From Clostridiales bacterium (GTDB lineage: Bacteria > Bacillota > Clostridia > Christensenellales > Borkfalkiaceae), in the NCBI GenBank assembly GCA_015055505.1, contig SVIB01000012.1:1-44902 (forward strand): a stretch of 44,902 bases of DNA. Reading direction: 5' to 3'. A program made the position numbers and the translations under genes. Position 1 is the stretch's first letter, and each line of letters opens with the position of its first letter. Below are positions 40,749-44,902 of the stretch, piece by piece. The notes beneath the pieces were generated by a model. The model was not told the DNA's origin. It saw nothing but the letters and a program-made list of their open reading frames with translations, and made no database searches.

Positions 40749-42839
40749 ATGACTAAAAAGAAAGCGATAGCGTTTATATCTATAGGCGTTAGCATAGTTC
40801 TTATCGTATCGGCAATCGTAATATGGTTCGTTGTAAGAAACGGTAATCAAAACGCAGTAGAAACGCCCGATAATACAATTCATTACGTAGAAGGAACGTT
40901 GCATAAAGTAAACGTTACCGAAAGCAACGTGAAATTTGTAGAAAACAAGCAGTCAAACTATAAAATTTACGTTGATTTAACTAACGAATCTTTAAAGAGC
41001 GCGATAAATAAATCTGCAGATTTTGTAAAAGAACACGTATTAAAAGCAACGGGAGCAAACCTTGAGATTGAAACCGAAAAGCCGATGGGCATAACCGAAA
41101 ACGATTATGCAATAATCTACGGAAATAAAGAGGTATTTGAAGGTCAAGGCTTAAAAATGCCAACCGACGACATTGGAACGAGCGGTTATTATATAAAGAC
41201 TAAAGGTAATTTAGTATTTATCGAGGCTAACGGCTCGGACGGGTACCGTTTAGGCGGGCTTGCCTTTTTAAGAGAGGTTTTAGGCTACGATATGATAGCC
41301 GAAGATTGCGTCGTATACAGTAGAAATTGGGCAACAATGCCGAAAATGGAAGTAATTGAAAAACCCGACTTTGATTACAGACAAATATCAAACTACTATA
41401 CTTCGATTGAAGTATACGGTATGGGTATGCATACAAATAGAGATATTTGGATGGAAGTAAACGGATGGGATATGCATAACTCTTTGTATTTTATTCCTGT
41501 TGAAAAGTATGCAAAAGACCACCCCGATTGGTATAGGGCAGACAGACTTCAACCGTGCTATACTGCTCACGGCAATAAGGTAGAGTACGAATTGATGTTA
41601 GAAACGGTATTCGAAGTTGTAAAAAAGAAGATGGACGAATATCCGACTTTAGAAAATATATCGTTTACGGCAATGGACGGAACGGGACAAGACTCTTGTA
41701 CTTGTGAAACTTGCTTAGAGTACAGGTCGCTTTACGGAACGCCCGCCGCAACTTGTATATATTTTATGAACGACTTAAACAAAATCGTTCAAAAGTACAT
41801 CAGCGACAACAATTTAAATAGGCAAATGAACCTCGTATTCTTTGCTTATCACGATTCAGAGCCTGCGCCCGTAGAAAGAAAGCAGATTACTTCTGTTGAC
41901 GGAAACGTTACTTGGGGTGACCCGATAGCCGACGAAAACGGAAATTATAAACCGCTAAAACGCTATGCAAGGGACGGAAATAACAAGTTTATAAAAGACG
42001 ATAGCGGGAATTACGTATACGAAAAGGACGAAAACGGAAATTACGTTTACCTCCGTTGCGACGATAACGTATTCCCGTGGCTTGCGCCAATTTATTCTAA
42101 ATATACTTCGTCTTTCTACGACGAGAGAAACGCAACTTACGCTAAAAACGTTACCGCGTGGAACGTCGTAAGTAAAAACGTTTACGTATGGATTTACGGT
42201 ACAAACTTCACTCATTATTTAATTCCTTATAACACGTGGAGTCCGGTTACCGAAACATATAAATTCTTAAAAGAAAACGGCGTAAAATACGCTTGGAACC
42301 AAGCGCAAGAAAGAAATCAGTCAACTGCATTTACCGATTTAAAAGACTATATCGATTCGAAATTTATGTTCGACGTAAACGCTGATTACGCAAAAGTTAT
42401 AGACGATTATTTCGATAATTACTTCTTAGAAGCCTCAGATGATATGCGTAGTTTATTTAATCTTATACAAGCGCAAAGTACGCATATAGAAAAGACTATT
42501 GAAGACGTGTCGGGCGGTATTTACGACGATATCGGCGCCAAAAACTGTTGGCCAAGGCTTTTAATGGAGCAGATGCTTGACTTTATCGACAATGCGTACA
42601 AGGCGGTAGAAAAGTATAAATATACTAATCCTGAACTGTACCAAAACTTAGTAAAACGAATAAATAAGGAAAGTATTTTCCCACGTTACGTAATTTGTAG
42701 CCATTACGGTGAATATTACGCAAACATACAAGAGATGAGAGCAAGTTTCCGTGACGATTGGAATAAATTAGGTTTCTCCGTGTATAAAGAACACGATGGA
42801 GATATGCAATCAATTTTCACAAATGATTGGGGATTATAG
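40749..42839 (+). CDS. Membrane-anchored DUF4838 protein (putative glycan-active)
   Basis: The 696 aa have a short cytoplasmic Lys-rich start and one N-terminal helix (FISIGVSIVLIVSAIVIWFV), so the rest is outside the cell. An alpha/beta domain at ~40-190 with GANLEIETEKP and NDYAIIYGNK resembles the N-terminal domain of alpha-glucuronidases and GH20 enzymes. The DUF4838 core follows: NGWDMHNSLYFIPVEKYAKD, then TAMDGTGQDSCTCETCLEY with a CxCxxC-like cluster, then NLVFFAYHDSEPAP. DUF4838 proteins are linked to polysaccharide use but their reaction is unproven. The ATG at 40749 has GAGGTGG upstream; a GTG at 40737 is the alternative start. Confidence 0.8.
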   Translation: MTKKKAIAFISIGVSIVLIVSAIVIWFVVRNGNQNAVETPDNTIHYVEGTLHKVNVTESNVKFVENKQSNYKIYVDLTNESLKSAINKSADFVKEHVLKATGANLEIETEKPMGITENDYAIIYGNKEVFEGQGLKMPTDDIGTSGYYIKTKGNLVFIEANGSDGYRLGGLAFLREVLGYDMIAEDCVVYSRNWATMPKMEVIEKPDFDYRQISNYYTSIEVYGMGMHTNRDIWMEVNGWDMHNSLYFIPVEKYAKDHPDWYRADRLQPCYTAHGNKVEYELMLETVFEVVKKKMDEYPTLENISFTAMDGTGQDSCTCETCLEYRSLYGTPAATCIYFMNDLNKIVQKYISDNNLNRQMNLVFFAYHDSEPAPVERKQITSVDGNVTWGDPIADENGNYKPLKRYARDGNNKFIKDDSGNYVYEKDENGNYVYLRCDDNVFPWLAPIYSKYTSSFYDERNATYAKNVTAWNVVSKNVYVWIYGTNFTHYLIPYNTWSPVTETYKFLKENGVKYAWNQAQERNQSTAFTDLKDYIDSKFMFDVNADYAKVIDDYFDNYFLEASDDMRSLFNLIQAQSTHIEKTIEDVSGGIYDDIGAKNCWPRLLMEQMLDFIDNAYKAVEKYKYTNPELYQNLVKRINKESIFPRYVICSHYGEYYANIQEMRASFRDDWNKLGFSVYKEHDGDMQSIFTNDWGL

Positions 42840-42866
42840 GAAAGGAAGTCAAAAAAGGAGAATTGT

Positions 42867-42989
42867 ATGAAAGAGTATGAAAACCCACAAATCGAAATTT
42901 TCGATGCAAAAATTTATTGCGCAGATATCATCGAGTTGTCAAACCCAAACGACAACGATTTCGATGACAATGAAAGCATCGATTGGTAA
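42867..42989 (+). CDS. 40-residue acidic peptide of unknown function
   Basis: A short gene with a strong ribosome site (AAAAAAGGAG, six bases before the ATG), placed between the DUF4838 gene and the last secreted-protein gene. The peptide begins MKEYENPQIEIFDAKIYCAD, contains one Cys (residue 18), and ends NDNDFDDNESIDW, with 13 acidic residues in 40. It has no signal peptide. The opening resembles short KxYExPxIE peptides seen in gut Clostridia, sometimes suspected as precursors of modified peptides, but there is no maturation enzyme in the window. The next gene's GAGGTGAG ribosome site starts one base after its stop, so it is co-transcribed. Confidence 0.65.
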   Translation: MKEYENPQIEIFDAKIYCADIIELSNPNDNDFDDNESIDW

Positions 42990-43001
42990 AGAGGTGAGAA
43001 A

Positions 43002-44902
43002 ATGAAAGTGAGTATTAAAAATAAATTAATATGCTGGTTATTTGCTATTGCGTTTTCTTGCGTATTGGCGTTTACGGGCGTTAATGCTTTTAAAACGGTT
43101 GCAAAGGCTGATTTTAATTGGAAAACTGACGGTGTTTTTGAAATGGACGACGGCGTTTCGCTTAGACTTGGCGGAAAATCGGGACTTCGTTTTATTATAA
43201 GAATGGATGAAACGGTAGCAACGTTTGTAAAAGATAACGCCGAGGTAGAGTTAGGCGTTATTATCTCTACGCATGATAGAATAGAGAAAACAAACGACTA
43301 TATCAATATAGATAAAAAAGTCGGCGGTGCAATTGACAAGAATAAGATATATCAAGACGGTGATTATTATTTTGCAAACGCTTGTATATCAAATATAAAA
43401 GCAAATAATCTTAAAAAAGAATTTACTGCTGTTGCGTATATTAAAAAAGACGACGAAATTCGTTATACTGAGTATAACTCTTTAGCAAGAAACAATTTGT
43501 ACGACACCGTTAATATGGCAATGCTTAATGGTTACTACGAAGGAATTAGAGACAGCAAAGACCCCAACGAAAATAGCATTTATTTCCAAACGGGAGAAAA
43601 CGTCGGTTGGTACGGTTCTGCTGATTATCCTATAGTGGTTGAAAACTCCACGGACTATGACAAAATTGTAGATATTGCAAATGAAAACGATTTGTCTCAA
43701 TATACGGTTCTTGTAAAAGAGAACGTTGAGACCAATAAGGTGATAGTAAGCGAAACAAAGCCGTCGATTTTTGTAGAGTCGGTTTATGAAGTAAATAAGC
43801 TTATAGAGGAACTTCCCGATAGCGTTACTATGCCTGACGGTATAGGCGTAATTGGCAGAATAAGAGACGTTGAGAAAAAATACAACGCACTTTCGGATGG
43901 AAATAAGGAACAAGTAGACAATTACGCCAAGGTAGAAAGTTTACTTGCAAGTATCGAGGGGTATGACCGCGTGTATAAAAACGACGCGTCGGATGGCACG
44001 GTAATTCCTTCTTATGTACCCGGCGGGTTTAGTTCTCCGATTGGCGGTAGCGCAACTACAAGACAAGATGCTGTTTACGGAAACGTTTTAACCGTCGAGT
44101 CTAACGCTGACGGTAAGGCGGCTTTATCGTTTACAAATTTCCCAAGCATAGAAAAATACGCTAAAATATATTTCTACGTAAAAGTAAGCGTTGCATGTGA
44201 TATATACCTTTCCGACGGTACTACTAACGACGGTTGGGGAGAAAACTGGAAGAATACGTGGTCAACCAGCGGGTTCTGGTGCAATGCAAATACTTGGAGA
44301 TTGATAGAAATTGACGTAGCAAACGACGGCTATATCGGTACGAATTTTGCGCTTGGATTTAGAACGAATACGACGGGCTTTACATTTGAAATCAGCGATT
44401 TCTACGGATATACGGATGCTGCTCCAGAAGAAACGAGCCTTATGTTTGGTACGCAAGTGGACAGTGGCGAAACCAACGAATACGGCAAAATTTATAATAT
44501 TTCCCGCGAGCAATGGTATATCGACAATAATAATGTGAATACAATCGGTACGTTGCAGGCGAATAAGCTTGCCAACGCACTGCCCAGTGGTTATGAAACT
44601 TTCTATTTCTGGATGTACAACGGTACGGATACGGAATATAATTTCCATTTGGCGGGTGACGTAAGCGGTACGTGGACGGATTCTGCGGATTCTGTTGCCT
44701 TGAAAGTAGGCGAATGGACAAAAGTTACGATTTCGGCAGAAGATATTGCGCTGAATAAGAACGGTCAATGGTACGTATATATCCTTGGTGGAGATGGTGC
44801 TGGTGCAGCAAAGGACGGCTGGAAGATTTCGACGATTTATGCAGGTCCTTACGTAGAATACGTCTACACGGATCATGCGGACGTGAAGAACGTAATCGCG
44901 TT
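43002..44902 (+). CDS. Large secreted modular surface protein, 3' end cut by window edge
   Basis: The frame runs open from an ATG at 43002 to the edge (633 codons). A signal peptide ends near AKA (residue 36). Residues ~40-200 form a beta-rich domain (DGVSLRLGGKSGLRFIIRMD). A helical unit at ~265-325 (VNKLIEELPDSVTMPDG, then VEKKYNALSDGNKEQVDNY) resembles the small three-helix repeats common in Gram-positive surface proteins. A Gly/Ser-rich linker (YVPGGFSSPIGGS) leads to two tandem jelly-roll modules from ~345 and ~470, each about 120 residues, Trp/Tyr-rich and CBM-like. No catalytic motif is visible, but the missing C-terminus may hold one or an anchor. GAGGTGAG precedes the ATG. Confidence 0.75.
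   Translation, partial: MKVSIKNKLICWLFAIAFSCVLAFTGVNAFKTVAKADFNWKTDGVFEMDDGVSLRLGGKSGLRFIIRMDETVATFVKDNAEVELGVIISTHDRIEKTNDYINIDKKVGGAIDKNKIYQDGDYYFANACISNIKANNLKKEFTAVAYIKKDDEIRYTEYNSLARNNLYDTVNMAMLNGYYEGIRDSKDPNENSIYFQTGENVGWYGSADYPIVVENSTDYDKIVDIANENDLSQYTVLVKENVETNKVIVSETKPSIFVESVYEVNKLIEELPDSVTMPDGIGVIGRIRDVEKKYNALSDGNKEQVDNYAKVESLLASIEGYDRVYKNDASDGTVIPSYVPGGFSSPIGGSATTRQDAVYGNVLTVESNADGKAALSFTNFPSIEKYAKIYFYVKVSVACDIYLSDGTTNDGWGENWKNTWSTSGFWCNANTWRLIEIDVANDGYIGTNFALGFRTNTTGFTFEISDFYGYTDAAPEETSLMFGTQVDSGETNEYGKIYNISREQWYIDNNNVNTIGTLQANKLANALPSGYETFYFWMYNGTDTEYNFHLAGDVSGTWTDSADSVALKVGEWTKVTISAEDIALNKNGQWYVYILGGDGAGAAKDGWKISTIYAGPYVEYVYTDHADVKNVIA

Noticed and set aside
43482..43913. Minus-strand frame of 143 codons
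   Set aside because: It is a shadow of the last secreted-protein gene, with no family features.
44262..44876. Minus-strand frame of 204 codons at the right edge
   Set aside because: The opposite strand carries a continuous secreted protein with signal peptide and modules; the minus frame is Arg/Ile/Cys-rich and has no ribosome site.
1..44902. CRISPR array, complete insertion sequence, rRNA operon or replication origin
   Set aside because: I saw no regularly spaced direct repeats, transposase frames, rRNA sequence or DnaA-box cluster. The only mobile traces are the serine-recombinase remnant and the palindromic element.

Overview
The window looks like a chromosome segment of a low-GC Gram-positive anaerobe, most likely an uncultured gut member of Bacillota, class Clostridia. 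The signs are an AT-rich coding bias, strong Shine-Dalgarno sites beside consensus TTGACA/TATAAT promoters, a secG-rnr-smpB-ssrA neighbourhood, lipoprotein solute-binding proteins, a Na+/H+-pumping pyrophosphatase, and ABC sugar importers without a local ATPase. I cannot place it to genus. Both edges cut a gene: a CapD/FlaA1-type sugar-nucleotide dehydratase on the left and a large secreted protein on the right.

Layout. (1) 1-2.6 kb: cell-envelope sugar dehydratase (minus) and a PhoU-less Na/phosphate cotransporter. (2) 2.7-9.1 kb: lower glycolysis (pgk, tpiA, gpmI), with a membrane pyrophosphatase (hppA) between pgk and tpiA and a 181-bp imperfect palindromic element between tpiA and gpmI. 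(3) 9.2-16.7 kb: protein export and trans-translation (secG, rnr, smpB, ssrA), with a three-gene envelope-glycan block (FAD oxidoreductase, GT-C glycosyltransferase, GtrA) between smpB and ssrA. (4) 16.8-22.3 kb: single genes, namely an HD hydrolase, a phosphopantetheinyl transferase, a DUF1295 membrane protein, an M3-type lipoprotein peptidase, YgjV and DUF378 membrane proteins, and rsuA. (5) 22.4-28.1 kb: nitroreductase, beta-propeller glycosidase and MFS transporter in one operon, then a divergent ATP-grasp ligase and a GH2 glycosidase. (6) 28.1-31.8 kb: polA-coaE-lytic transglycosylase on the minus strand. (7) 31.9-32.6 kb: tRNA-Leu(CAA) with a duplicated 3' end next to a serine-recombinase remnant, the scar of an integrated element. 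(8) 32.9-44.9 kb: an accessory glycan locus with an AraC regulator, a solute-binding lipoprotein, two permeases, a 1035-aa secreted beta-sandwich protein, a membrane-anchored DUF4838 protein, a 40-aa acidic peptide and a second large secreted protein that runs off the edge.

The glycolytic and pyrophosphatase genes make up energy metabolism, and each carries its own promoter. The region 8 locus reads as one inducible system: AraC senses a sugar, the importer takes up oligosaccharide using an ATPase encoded elsewhere, and the secreted proteins bind or process the polymer. It is the best candidate here for an undescribed system. Two signals run across the window: several genes (smpB, the Sfp-like gene, rsuA, ATP-grasp, GH2) have good promoters only 6-9 bases before an ATG with no Shine-Dalgarno, which predicts leaderless mRNAs; and an ATAAGT-N6-ATAAGTYGATTA word recurs in four intergenic places, all in the same orientation.
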